Origin: Deltaproteobacteria bacterium
Lineage (GTDB): Bacteria; Myxococcota_C; UBA6777
Assembly: GCA_006226375.1 (NCBI GenBank)
Contig: SBHC01000063.1
Span: forward strand, 295,075-359,074
Direction of reading: 5' to 3'
Length of the DNA: 64,000 nucleotides
This document shows, in pieces, positions 1 through 8,558 of this stretch. Under the pieces are notes generated by a model. It was given only the letters and a program-made list of their open reading frames with translations. It was not told the DNA's origin and ran no database searches. Each line of letters opens with the position of its first letter. Within the stretch, counting starts at the first letter, position 1. A program made the position numbers and the translations under genes.

Positions 1-466
1 CGTTGAGCAAAGCCTCCAACGGTATGGGATTGCTATCCGAAGATGCGATGGTGTCGCCCAAAAGGTCCACAGGCTCTTCCAAAAAGAAGTTGTTCTGACG
101 CACACGAGCCTGATGCGCTGCAACCAGCTCTGTAAAGTTCTTTTCCAATGGCGTATCTCGCGTTACCGGTCGAGCCTGCTCCTTGACGCTCTCCTCTGCT
201 TTGCCATCTCCCTGCCCTGCAACGCCCTGACGCACAGGGAGGACTCGTGGAGGCGTTGTGGGAAGAACAGGAGAAGCCTCTTGTTCAGCGGACGTGTTCG
301 AAGGCATGGGGGGAGGTGGAGTACGAGGAGGAGGCACATGTCCTGGTCGAGCCGCCTGAGCATGAGACGAGGGTGACTGTGGAGCCTGACCTGGAAGCTT
401 GAGAGTTTCCTCTTTCTTGCTCTGTTTTGGAGAGGGTTGAATATGTGTCTTGTCGTTGGAACTCAT
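1..466 (-). CDS. Proline-rich hypothetical protein, N-terminal part (runs off left edge)
   Basis: I read this gene directly from the reverse strand: an ATG at 464-466 opens a frame with no stop to base 1 (155 codons). An AGGACAG-like ribosome binding site lies just upstream of the start. The first 100 or so residues are low-complexity, rich in Pro, Ser, Gln and Lys (for example PPPRTPPPPMPS), and look like a disordered linker or cytoplasmic tail; there is no signal peptide. The stretch near the edge becomes more ordered (FTELVAAHQARVRQNNFFLEE), which may be the beginning of a folded domain. No family is recognised and the function is unknown. It is divergent from the P450 gene, with about 250 bases between the two starts. 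The reading frame is likely right because codon use is consistent along its whole length. Confidence 0.6.
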   Translation of the reverse strand, partial: MSSNDKTHIQPSPKQSKKEETLKLPGQAPQSPSSHAQAARPGHVPPPRTPPPPMPSNTSAEQEASPVLPTTPPRVLPVRQGVAGQGDGKAEESVKEQARPVTRDTPLEKNFTELVAAHQARVRQNNFFLEEPVDLLGDTIASSDSNPIPLEALLN

Positions 467-715
467 CCGCTCTGTCCTTTGGCCCGACCTTGGCTGTACA
501 TGGATGGTATGGATCTTCACACCCAAACCAGAGAGCTATCTTAGCACTGTCTTGTAGGAAGACCAACCGATCGATTGTTCTCCCCCAGAACCTCTACGCA
601 ATCACACAACCTTGACAAGGCTTATCACTGCCGACATCCTCGTGCTCAACATTCCGTTCCGTTGTCCTACCGACAAGGACATCAGTTCTTCGTCTTTCCA
701 ACCGAGAGCAAAGCG

Positions 716-2125
716 ATGATGGAAAGTTCTTCGGCCCCCCAACCTCAACCGAACAGCCGTTCTGTCCGCCCTTTGCCCAAAGATAGGCACTTGTTTCGGA
801 ACCTTCACGCCATAACAGCCGACCCTATCGACATGTTCCAACGCCTCATCCAAACACACGGTGATGCATTTCAGTTTCCTCTGCTGGTATGGAAAGTGGT
901 CTACCTCAACCACCCCGACGGGGTCCAGCATGTGCTGCAAACCAACAACAAGAACTACAACAAGCAAAACGCGGACTATAAAATCATCAAGCAGGTCACG
1001 GGAGAAGGATTGCTAACCAGCGACGGGGACTTCTGGCTCCGACAGCGGCGCATGATCCAGCCGATCTTTCAACGCAAGCGGATCAACGAGTTTGGCACCA
1101 TGATGGTGCAAACCACCCAAGACATGTTGGAGCAGCGTTGGGCCTCGCTGCAAAAAGAACAAACCACCTTCGACATCGCCGAAGAGATGATGCGCCTAAC
1201 CCTCAGCATCGTTGGGAAGGCGCTGTTCACAACCGATCTGGGCGACATCGCAGAAACGGTGAGCCAGTCGTTCATCGAAGTGTCACGCCGCCTGGGCTCC
1301 TACAACCTCTGGGTGTACCTGCCCTCCTGGTTTCCCAGCGCAGGCAACCGCCGTTATCAGAACGCCTTGCACGCCCTGGACTCCACAGTCCACCGACTGA
1401 TCGAGCAACGACGTCTGGACATAAGCACCCAACCTTCAGACGAGATCCCTGAGGACTTGCTCACGTTTCTCATTCGTGCCGTGGACGAAGAATCCAACGA
1501 AACCATGACCAACCAACAAGTTCGTGACGAAGTCATTACGTTGATGTTGGCGGGCCATGAAACCACAGCCAACGCCCTCTCCTGGACCTGGTACCTTCTC
1601 TCCCAACACCCTGATGTTGTCGAAAAGCTTCACCACGAGCTGGACAGCGTGCTGGACGGCCGCTTGCCCACAGTCGCCGACCTTCCCAACCTTCCTTACA
1701 ACCAACAAATCATCGAAGAATCCATGCGATTGTTCCCCCCCGCCTGGGCGACAACACGCAACGCCTGTGAAGATGACGAGTTCAACGGATTCCGAATCCC
1801 AAAAGGCTCCATCGTCCTGGTTTGCCCCTATACCACACACCGGCACCCCGACTTCTGGGAAGACCCCGAACGATTTTGGCCCGAACGATTCGCACCCGAA
1901 CACAGCCAAGGGCGGCCCAAATACGCCTACTTCCCCTTCGGTGGCGGCCCACGCCTCTGCATCGGCAAGCACTTCGCCATGATGGAAGCCCAACTCCTCC
2001 TTGCGACCATGGCCCAACGCTACCATGTTAAACTCGATCCGTCGGTTCCCATCGTACCGGAACCCCTCATCACCATGCGACCCAAACACGGCGTGCATGT
2101 CACTCTTATACGACGAAACGAATAA
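716..2125 (+). CDS. Cytochrome P450
   Basis: A haem-thiolate monooxygenase of 469 residues, a normal bacterial P450 length, with no membrane anchor, so probably cytosolic and dependent on separate redox partners. Visible landmarks: the C-helix WLRQRR; the I-helix oxygen-activation motif AGHETT at residues 279-284; the K-helix ExxR motif at E335-R338; and the haem-binding loop FGGGPRLCIG with the cysteine ligand at about residue 415. The frame is open from 575, but the ATG at 716 is preferred because GAGAG lies 7 bases upstream and the 47 earlier residues do not resemble a P450. The sequence resembles the fatty-acid or terpenoid-oxidising class with an HETT I-helix, but the substrate cannot be told. 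No ferredoxin or reductase gene is adjacent. Confidence 0.93.
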   Translation: MMESSSAPQPQPNSRSVRPLPKDRHLFRNLHAITADPIDMFQRLIQTHGDAFQFPLLVWKVVYLNHPDGVQHVLQTNNKNYNKQNADYKIIKQVTGEGLLTSDGDFWLRQRRMIQPIFQRKRINEFGTMMVQTTQDMLEQRWASLQKEQTTFDIAEEMMRLTLSIVGKALFTTDLGDIAETVSQSFIEVSRRLGSYNLWVYLPSWFPSAGNRRYQNALHALDSTVHRLIEQRRLDISTQPSDEIPEDLLTFLIRAVDEESNETMTNQQVRDEVITLMLAGHETTANALSWTWYLLSQHPDVVEKLHHELDSVLDGRLPTVADLPNLPYNQQIIEESMRLFPPAWATTRNACEDDEFNGFRIPKGSIVLVCPYTTHRHPDFWEDPERFWPERFAPEHSQGRPKYAYFPFGGGPRLCIGKHFAMMEAQLLLATMAQRYHVKLDPSVPIVPEPLITMRPKHGVHVTLIRRNE

Positions 2126-2181
2126 CATACGAGAACGTGGCCTTCGCATAACATACGAGAACGTGGCAATAAATTGCCACG
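2122..2181. repeat. 20-bp direct repeat plus perfect hairpin between P450 and next gene
   Basis: A 20-base unit (ATAACATACGAGAACGTGGC) occurs at 2122-2141 and again at 2148-2167, so its first copy includes the P450 stop codon. The second copy runs straight into a perfect inverted repeat, CGTGGCAAT-AA-ATTGCCACG at 2162-2181. The AAGGA ribosome binding site of the next gene follows 3 bases later. There is no T-tract, so this is not a textbook terminator; a hairpin that affects translation or RNA stability is possible. Confidence 0.6.
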
Positions 2182-2195
2182 CTAAGGACCCATCG

Positions 2196-3029
2196 ATGCC
2201 CCTTCCAACATCACGTTACCTACCCTATATGCGGATCATCGGATGTGCCCTCGTTGTGGGTTGCTTCCTTCCCTTGTCTGCTTGGGGAAAACCAACCCCC
2301 CCGCCCAAACGAAATTGGAAACACGACATCGCACAAACCTGCAAAACCAAGGGAAGCGCGGTGAAGTCGGCCAAGCCTTACGTGTTGCAAAAGGCCGGAA
2401 AGACGGCGGGGTTCGCCTTGGGACATGTGAAAAAGGCAACCAAGGGAGCCAACACCTCGCTGGTGTGGCTTTCCTACCGACGTTGCAAAACCGGCTGGTG
2501 CCCGCTTCGTTGCCTGACCTTACAAACGGTTCGGTGTTCAGCCCAACCCAAGCCAGGATGCGTGTTTCAATACCGAGGCGTCCGACTCATTGACCTCAAC
2601 GCAGCCAGCACCGATGTCGCTCCCGAAAGCGGGTCCTGGTATGGAACGACGGTGCAAGAACCAAAACAAACCGCCCAATGGCCGCTTCTGTTTGTGCAAG
2701 GGCAAACCAACTGGGGCACGGGTGACAAGCAGCGCACACAAACGAAGACAACGCTGATTTCCCTTCAGCAAGCCCAACACCCTCGCGTGCTGAACACCTT
2801 GGTGACCAAGAAGCAGTGGCCCCCCATTTTGATTGCAGGTCGCAAGCAGGATCCCATCGGCAACAGGATGCGGCTGATTCAGTTCCGTCGACAACCGTAC
2901 CAACCGGTTCAAATGACGACCATCGAACGACCCATTCCCTCCCCGTTTGATCGATGTTGCAAGCCCAAAGACACCTACCAAAACTACCAGTTATCCACCC
3001 AAGGTTTCGAGAAAGTGTTTGCCCTCTGA
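2196..3029 (+). CDS. Exported hypothetical protein
   Basis: A 277-residue protein that I do not recognise. The start at 2196 is supported by AAGGA 7 bases upstream; an internal ATG at 2229 is an alternative. The N-terminus has a plausible signal peptide (hydrophobic stretch IIGCALVVGCFLPLSAWG, cleavage near residue 31). The mature part begins with a basic Pro/Lys/Ala-rich segment, then has several cysteine pairs (CKTGWCPLRC and a late CC), suggesting a periplasmic or secreted protein stabilised by disulfides. It lies 70 bases behind the P450 on the same strand, separated by a repeat and hairpin, so co-transcription is possible but not shown. The frame is open well upstream (from 2001), but that stretch overlaps the P450 coding region. 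Confidence 0.7.
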   Translation: MPLPTSRYLPYMRIIGCALVVGCFLPLSAWGKPTPPPKRNWKHDIAQTCKTKGSAVKSAKPYVLQKAGKTAGFALGHVKKATKGANTSLVWLSYRRCKTGWCPLRCLTLQTVRCSAQPKPGCVFQYRGVRLIDLNAASTDVAPESGSWYGTTVQEPKQTAQWPLLFVQGQTNWGTGDKQRTQTKTTLISLQQAQHPRVLNTLVTKKQWPPILIAGRKQDPIGNRMRLIQFRRQPYQPVQMTTIERPIPSPFDRCCKPKDTYQNYQLSTQGFEKVFAL

Positions 3030-3036
3030 GAGGGCA
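3020..3036 (+). terminator. Stem-loop with the stop codon as its loop
   Basis: TGCCCTC-TGA-GAGGGCA forms a perfect 7-bp GC-rich stem, and the loop is exactly the TGA stop codon of the upstream gene. It is followed by an A-rich rather than a T-rich stretch, so an intrinsic terminator on the + strand is uncertain. Confidence 0.35.
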
Positions 3037-3277
3037 GAAAAACACAACAATCTGTGACCTACCCCACACGATCCATCAAAATTCTGAGGTTATTTCCACC
3101 TTCACGGCACCCCATCCACAAGCCTCTTCTTGTCATTCCCTCTGTATTTCCGAGCCATAGACGTCCTAACAAAGATGGTATATTCTTTGCTCTAGGTTAA
3201 TAGAGTAAGCAAGTATGGTTTTGTCTTTTTGTGTGACACAGAGCATCCTGAGGGATGCAAGCGAAGGAGCTTTGGGA

Positions 3278-6200
3278 ATGAGAGTCAAACGAACACCAGC
3301 ATGGAAGAGCTTGGTTTGGGTGATTGTGTTGGGCTGGTCTGCTCTCCTATTGAGCGCATGTGGCGGTCCCGGATTCCCCAACCCAGGTGAGATTAACAAC
3401 ACACCTACCAAAGGACAATCGGACTTCGAGACCGTTGAATCCGGTGGTGGCTCCGACTACGCTCGCGCCGGCGGCATGGAAGACAGCGCAGGCGGCAACG
3501 GAAACACAGCTTCTCCCTCGGCCCCATCCACGCAAGACGCAGGTGCCAAGAACGAAGGCGCACCCTCCGGTCGAACCGGCGACGTGGAAGAGGCAGACCT
3601 CTACCGCGTTCGTGGCAACTTGATGTTCTACCTGAACACCTACAAGGGCCTGACCCTGTTTGACCTTCAGGATCCCAAAAACCCCAAGAAGCTCTACAAT
3701 CTCCCCGTGTATGGTTATCCCATCGAGATGTTCGTGGAGCAAAACACGGTCTATGCGCTGGTCCGGGATGCTCTGTATCTTTCCCGCGTCAACGGCAAGC
3801 TGCAGTTCCAACGACGTTACGTGTCACAGCTGGTGACCATCGATATTACCGACCCCAAACAGCCGAAGGTCCTCCAGAAGTTCGACATCAAAGGTCAGCT
3901 TCGCGAAGGTGTCTCTCGTAAGATTGACAATACCGTTTACGTGGTGTCCTACACACCGCGCAGCTACTACTGGGGTTGGTACTACAACCGCTCCAACCAG
4001 ACCTCCGAGCAGGCCACTGTGTACTCCTTCAACGTAGCCAACCCCAAGGCTGTCCGTGAAGTTCAACACATTGACCTGATCAAGATTGAAACCCAGAGCA
4101 ACTCGGGAACCACTGGCAGCGGTGGAACGGGAAGCACTGGCACCTCCACCTCCCCTGGTGGCGGTGTGGCTGAGCCCGGAACCACAGCAAACGGCTCCCG
4201 CAACTTCAGCGGAGTGACCATCTCTGCAACCTCCAACACCTTGCTCGTTGGAGAGCGTTGGAACGTTTGGAGCTACAACAACTCCAACACCCGCTGTGGC
4301 TCCTACGAAAGCTACAACGAGCTGGTCATGCACGTAGTCGACATCAGCGACGCCACCGGTAAGATTCGAGTCCACACCAAGTTCTCGGTTCGTGGCGACC
4401 TGACCGACCAGTTCAAGCAAACCTATATCTACGATGAGAAGACCAAGAAGGGTACCTACTTCGGAATCTTCCGTCGCCAAGAGTGGTCCTCCAGCAATTG
4501 CCAGGGAGAGCGTCTGGTCAAGAACACCCTGGTCTCTCTGGACATCAGCGATGGCAAAAACCCCAAGGTCCTCGACGAGTTGGCCTTTGGTAAGCCCAAC
4601 GAGACCGTTCGCGGAAGCTTGTTCGACCGTGACCGTGGCATCGCTTACGCCATCACCGCACAAGCGATGGACCCCCTCTACGCCATTGACATCACTGACC
4701 CCTCGAACCTCAAGATTCGCAGCGAGATTGACGGCCTGAGCGGAGACATCAACCTGTTTCGCTTCATCAAAGACCGCAAGTTCTTGCTGGCCATCGGTCG
4801 AGACAACTCGTCGTCCTGCACCGGCTTCGGCTCTGACCGCGTAGGCACCAACCTCGCTGTCAGCATCATTGACGTTCGCAACGTCGACAAGATCCGACTT
4901 GTCCAACGCAAATGCATCGCAGTCGAAGGCGCCAAGTGGGCCAGCTCCGAGATCAACTGGAACCTTGACCAGGCTCACAAAATGATTGGCATGTACAGCG
5001 ACAGCACCACCAACCTGTTGACGGTGCCTGTTAGCTACTACGTCCGCAATGAGAACAACCAGTTCCGTTGGTGGTGGTACGAGTACAAGAGCGCCATCGG
5101 CATCATGAAGTGGGACCTCAGCAAGTACGACGACACCAAGGACCACACCCAGCAAAACGTTCTGGAAAACCTGGGCACCATGATTCACCCCAAAGGTTCC
5201 GTCAAACGAACCATCATCTTCAACCTGACCCAGGCTGATCAGAAGACCAACCGCGTGGTGGCCAACCTGTCCGACACTCACATGTCGTTGGTGGATTTGA
5301 ACGATGAAAAGAACCCCTCCATGCTCTCCACGTTGGAGATTGCACCCTACGTTCGTTCCATCTATCGCTTCGGCAACTACGTGGTCGAGCAGTTGAACCT
5401 GACCTCCGACTACAACGCGCAGTACAACGAGTTCCGCGTCAAGAAGCTGAACTCCGGTAACATCAACGACACCAAACCCGTGGCCAACTTCTTTGTGGGT
5501 CAGATCCGAACCGTCATGCGAACCGGCAAGTACCTCTTGCTCTTCCGCTACAAGATGACGCTTCGCAAAAGCGGCTCCAACTCTTATGTCGACTATGACT
5601 ACAACACCAGTCAGCTGCTTGTTGTCGACATGAGCGCTCCCGAGAAACCCAAGGTTCGTGGAAGCATCGACATTCCGTTCAACTTCATCCCCTACTACCG
5701 GTTCTTCTGTGGAACCTCCATCGCCATGGACTTCGACTCCTACGGCTACTACGGTGGCTACTACGGCGGCAGCCAGAACAACCGATGGGTGTTGAACGAC
5801 AACGGCATTGCAGCTCTCATCAACCAATACAACAACCAAACTCGCCAAAACGAGACCAAGATGTTGTTTGTTGACTTGAGCAACCCGGACAAGCCGACCT
5901 ATCGCACAGAGACCTTGTCGACCAACAACAACACCCAGTACTTCCAGATGGTGAAGTTGGATGACAAGACCTTCTACCTGACCCATCGCAAAGTGGTTCG
6001 TACTTTCAAGCAGAACAACTACACGTTCTCAGTGTACAAGTACTACGCTCAGCCCTGGTTCCGTCAGGGAGAAAGCTGGAAGGCAGGCAAAGCCATCAAC
6101 GTTCCGGGTTACCTCCAACGTGCATTCCGCGATGGAAACAAGGTCAAGCTGTTGACCCGTGACTACGGCTACATCGCTCACAAAGCCAACAACTACTACC

Positions 6201-6691
6201 GTTACCAAAACGTGTTCCGCTTCTACCTTTTGGAGCAAGGCAACGACAAAGCCACCCTCCAAGACTTCAAAAGCTTCAACGGTTGGCAACTTCGCAGCAT
6301 GCTGCAAGATGGAAACCGGCTCTACATCGTAGGACGACGTGACTGGTACTACATGGAAACCCACCAAGACGACAAGTACGCTCAAAGCGACAACCTGTTC
6401 GCCTTTGACTTGTCTGGTGACCGCTTCAAAGAGTTGATGTCACAGAACACCCAAACCTACAATGTCCAACTGATGGGCATCCACCAGCAGCGTTTGTTCC
6501 TGAACCTGCAAGGCGACGGTGTGTTGATTGTTGATATGCAAGACCCCAAGAACGCCAAAGGTCTCCACTTTGAGCGGACCCTGGGCTGGCTGACTCACAT
6601 TGAGTTCAGCGGCGACAAAGCTCTCCTGGCTGCCGGTCACTTCGGAGTCTACGAAGTTGACCTTAACAAAGTCACCATCCCCGAACTCTAG
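3278..6691 (+). CDS. Large secreted beta-propeller-domain lipoprotein
   Basis: A 1137-residue lipoprotein. The start at 3278 has an ideal AAGGAG 8 bases upstream; the frame is open 63 bases earlier. The signal peptide ends in a lipobox LLSAC with Cys28, followed by a Gly/Ser/Ala-rich linker to about residue 110. The body consists of repeated blocks such as VTIDITDPKQPKVLQKFDI, VSLDISDGKNPKVLDELAF and VVDMSAPEKPKVRGSIDI, that is, a beta strand, then a D-x-DP-KPKVL turn. This is the pattern of the 'beta-propeller domain' secreted family (Beta_propel, PF09826). The protein is rich in Tyr, Asn and Trp and has a Gly/Ser/Thr linker near residues 280-310. It probably sits on the outer membrane or cell surface; binding partners are unknown. 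The gene stands alone, with 250 bases of upstream non-coding sequence. Confidence 0.85.
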   Translation: MRVKRTPAWKSLVWVIVLGWSALLLSACGGPGFPNPGEINNTPTKGQSDFETVESGGGSDYARAGGMEDSAGGNGNTASPSAPSTQDAGAKNEGAPSGRTGDVEEADLYRVRGNLMFYLNTYKGLTLFDLQDPKNPKKLYNLPVYGYPIEMFVEQNTVYALVRDALYLSRVNGKLQFQRRYVSQLVTIDITDPKQPKVLQKFDIKGQLREGVSRKIDNTVYVVSYTPRSYYWGWYYNRSNQTSEQATVYSFNVANPKAVREVQHIDLIKIETQSNSGTTGSGGTGSTGTSTSPGGGVAEPGTTANGSRNFSGVTISATSNTLLVGERWNVWSYNNSNTRCGSYESYNELVMHVVDISDATGKIRVHTKFSVRGDLTDQFKQTYIYDEKTKKGTYFGIFRRQEWSSSNCQGERLVKNTLVSLDISDGKNPKVLDELAFGKPNETVRGSLFDRDRGIAYAITAQAMDPLYAIDITDPSNLKIRSEIDGLSGDINLFRFIKDRKFLLAIGRDNSSSCTGFGSDRVGTNLAVSIIDVRNVDKIRLVQRKCIAVEGAKWASSEINWNLDQAHKMIGMYSDSTTNLLTVPVSYYVRNENNQFRWWWYEYKSAIGIMKWDLSKYDDTKDHTQQNVLENLGTMIHPKGSVKRTIIFNLTQADQKTNRVVANLSDTHMSLVDLNDEKNPSMLSTLEIAPYVRSIYRFGNYVVEQLNLTSDYNAQYNEFRVKKLNSGNINDTKPVANFFVGQIRTVMRTGKYLLLFRYKMTLRKSGSNSYVDYDYNTSQLLVVDMSAPEKPKVRGSIDIPFNFIPYYRFFCGTSIAMDFDSYGYYGGYYGGSQNNRWVLNDNGIAALINQYNNQTRQNETKMLFVDLSNPDKPTYRTETLSTNNNTQYFQMVKLDDKTFYLTHRKVVRTFKQNNYTFSVYKYYAQPWFRQGESWKAGKAINVPGYLQRAFRDGNKVKLLTRDYGYIAHKANNYYRYQNVFRFYLLEQGNDKATLQDFKSFNGWQLRSMLQDGNRLYIVGRRDWYYMETHQDDKYAQSDNLFAFDLSGDRFKELMSQNTQTYNVQLMGIHQQRLFLNLQGDGVLIVDMQDPKNAKGLHFERTLGWLTHIEFSGDKALLAAGHFGVYEVDLNKVTIPEL

Positions 6692-6718
6692 AGACCCCCT
6701 GCCCCCCTCTTTCTTTTC

Positions 6719-7282
6719 CTAAGCTTCTTCCTTCATCGCTTCAAGCTCCTCCAACAAAGACTGTATATCCCCGTTGTAATAACGCTGAAACTCTTCCGGA
6801 GTCATGGCAAGCAAGAGGGGAATAACGGTGTCTTCCTCTAGCTTCAAATGCGCCCAAAGAACATCACGATAAGCAAGCAAGGCCTCCACCAAAGCATCAC
6901 GATGTTCCTGTGAGTCCTCACGAGCACAGGCCGCAAATCCATCGTTGACCCACGCCTCTTTTTCATGAAGCTCCTCATGGCCTTCCTCCAACGCGCTCAT
7001 CGAAAGACCATAACGCTGTGAAAGATACTTAAAGAGCTTGCTCTCTTCGTAATGTTCGTGCCCACGCATCGCCATCATCCACGATGAGAACAAACGCTTG
7101 GCTCTTGGAGCTCGTTGCTCTTTCACAAGAGTCACGACATGCAGGCTGATTTCCCGAAAGTTCTGGTGGGCTCCCATCAACAAGACTTGTTGAGGGTAGT
7201 TTGGATGACTCGGCCACTCCGAACGAGGGAGGTGAAAGGCCGAGGTCGCGGTGGATACACGTGGTGGTTGTTTCTGTTGCAT
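6719..7282 (-). CDS. Hemerythrin-like (HHE) domain protein
   Basis: A 187-residue cytosolic protein of the hemerythrin HHE cation-binding class. Candidate di-iron ligands appear in order: MGAHQNFRE, then MRGHEHYEESKLF, then EEGHEELHEKE, then LWAHLKLEEDTVIPLL, matching the H..HxxxE..H..H(x)E pattern of such four-helix bundles. The start at 7282 is chosen because AAGGAGG precedes it at good spacing; the frame is open 16 codons further upstream. Members of the family bind oxygen, sense NO or oxygen, or help repair Fe-S centres; which applies here cannot be told. It converges with the beta-propeller gene, with only 27 bases between the two stops. Confidence 0.8.
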   Translation of the reverse strand: MQQKQPPRVSTATSAFHLPRSEWPSHPNYPQQVLLMGAHQNFREISLHVVTLVKEQRAPRAKRLFSSWMMAMRGHEHYEESKLFKYLSQRYGLSMSALEEGHEELHEKEAWVNDGFAACAREDSQEHRDALVEALLAYRDVLWAHLKLEEDTVIPLLLAMTPEEFQRYYNGDIQSLLEELEAMKEEA

Positions 7283-7453
7283 CAGAAACCTCCTTCCCCG
7301 CAGTGCGAGGCTTGGATTGTTGAGGAACATTCCAAGGATCTAAGAGCCATCCGCAAAGACACAAGGAAACAGTCTGTTGCACAAAACGCAACAGTCTCTC
7401 GAAGTTTGCATTGGAAGTAAAAAAGAAAGGAAAGAAACAGAGGGAGGGAAAAC

Positions 7454-8065
7454 TTACTTGGCGGGGCGGGACGCAGGCTTGGCCGCTTTACGAGCAGCGG
7501 GAGCAACAAGCTTCACAGCGGATTTGGGAGCAGCCTTCTTCGCGGGCTCTTTTGCAGCAGCCTTTCGGGACGTCGGCTTCGCAGCGGACTTGTAGATTTG
7601 GGGTTTGTCAGAGACCTGGTCGAAGAACATGACTTCCTTGCGACGGGAGCGATCGTTCTCACAAGCCAGACGCTTGCCCGTAACCTTGCAGGTCAACACT
7701 TGCTTGCGAGGAGGACGCTTGCCGCGAGCCTTGGTTGCGACCAGGCTGATGGTCAGAACGTTGCCCTTCTGGCTCCAGGTACCAATGCTGTTGTTTTTAC
7801 GACGACGACCGAAGAACGCCATGTCCATGCTCATGCTGGCTTGCTTGTCAGCCGCAAGGTCAATGAACATCTTCATTCCAGTGATCATCATGATTGCCAT
7901 ATTCGCAAAGCCGCGACGCTTCGGGGGAAGCTTGGCGATGCGTTTTTTCATACGCTCGATCAGGGGCTTTTTGTCGAGAGCGTAGCGACCCGCCACACCA
8001 GCGTGGGCCATGGAGGCCAACATCATTACGGACAGTACAACAACCAAAGCAAGGCTCTTTTTCAT
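7454..8065 (-). CDS. Exported protein with Lys/Ala-rich histone-like tail
   Basis: A 203-residue protein with a clear signal peptide (MKKSLALVVVLSVMMLASMAHA, cleaved near residue 22) and a GGAGAAG ribosome binding site. The middle (residues 25-150) contains short basic and hydrophobic segments (RIAKLPPKRR, GTWSQKGNVLTISL) that resemble a small beta-rich lipocalin-like or DUF domain measuring expression of a 'W..GN.L.I' strand pattern. The last 50 residues are Lys/Ala/Pro repeats (KAAAKEPAKKAAPKS) like the tails of histone H1-type proteins. It is unusual for such a tail to be on an exported protein, and it may bind DNA, polysaccharide or the cell envelope. No family assigned. Confidence 0.7.
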   Translation of the reverse strand: MKKSLALVVVLSVMMLASMAHAGVAGRYALDKKPLIERMKKRIAKLPPKRRGFANMAIMMITGMKMFIDLAADKQASMSMDMAFFGRRRKNNSIGTWSQKGNVLTISLVATKARGKRPPRKQVLTCKVTGKRLACENDRSRRKEVMFFDQVSDKPQIYKSAAKPTSRKAAAKEPAKKAAPKSAVKLVAPAARKAAKPASRPAK

Positions 8066-8558
8066 CGTGTCTTCTCCATCAGAAACGAACCAAACTGAAC
8101 AAGAACAGGAGAGCTATGCAGAACCTACAGCGTTGGGAAGTTGATGATACACAGAGAAATGTGTCCAATGCTCTGGGGCCTGATCCTCCTCATAACTGGC
8201 CGCAGAGTACAAAACGACAGATACAGTGTCAACCACCTGCAGCCCAAACGCCCAGCGTTTCCGGCTTTTTCCATCTACGACCAAAACAATTCGTGAAACC
8301 AAGCGCCTAGAAGATTCTTTCACAAGACTCCCCCACGACGCAGGGCAACAGAACTCCGTAAGGCGAGCCATGAGTCTCTCTTCTTTCCTCGTCTTCCATG
8401 GAATGATTTTTCATGGATTTGGGTACCATAAGGTGGTCAAGCAAAGAGTGCGATTGTATGAATAGATTGCAAGCCACTTCGCATAATGTTACGTAAATCG
8501 CACACAGCATGAGAAGTCTTTTTCAGTCCAAAGCCCTGCCCCCCTTGGAGGAGACATA
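8066..8558. other. 493-base intergenic region between divergent genes
   Basis: This region must hold the promoters of the exported basic protein (leftward) and of aceE (rightward). One reverse-strand frame, 8114-8371 (85 codons, ATG with AAGAGAGA upstream), could be a small gene, but it has no recognisable motif and I give it about 0.25. A dyad near the aceE side is listed separately. I see no clear sigma-70 promoter. Confidence 0.4.
8448..8503. promoter_or_regulatory. Widely spaced dyad upstream of aceE
   Basis: GTGCGATT at 8448-8455 and its exact reverse complement AATCGCAC at 8496-8503 are separated by 40 bases and end about 55 bases before the aceE start. They could be paired operator half-sites or the base of an RNA stem. 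They do not match the PdhR operator of enterobacteria. Confidence 0.3.

Noticed and set aside
3824..5986. 720-codon open frame on the reverse strand inside the beta-propeller gene
   Set aside because: It is the mirror of the lipoprotein's codon pattern, with a Val/Gly/His-rich composition typical of antisense shadows and no ribosome binding site.
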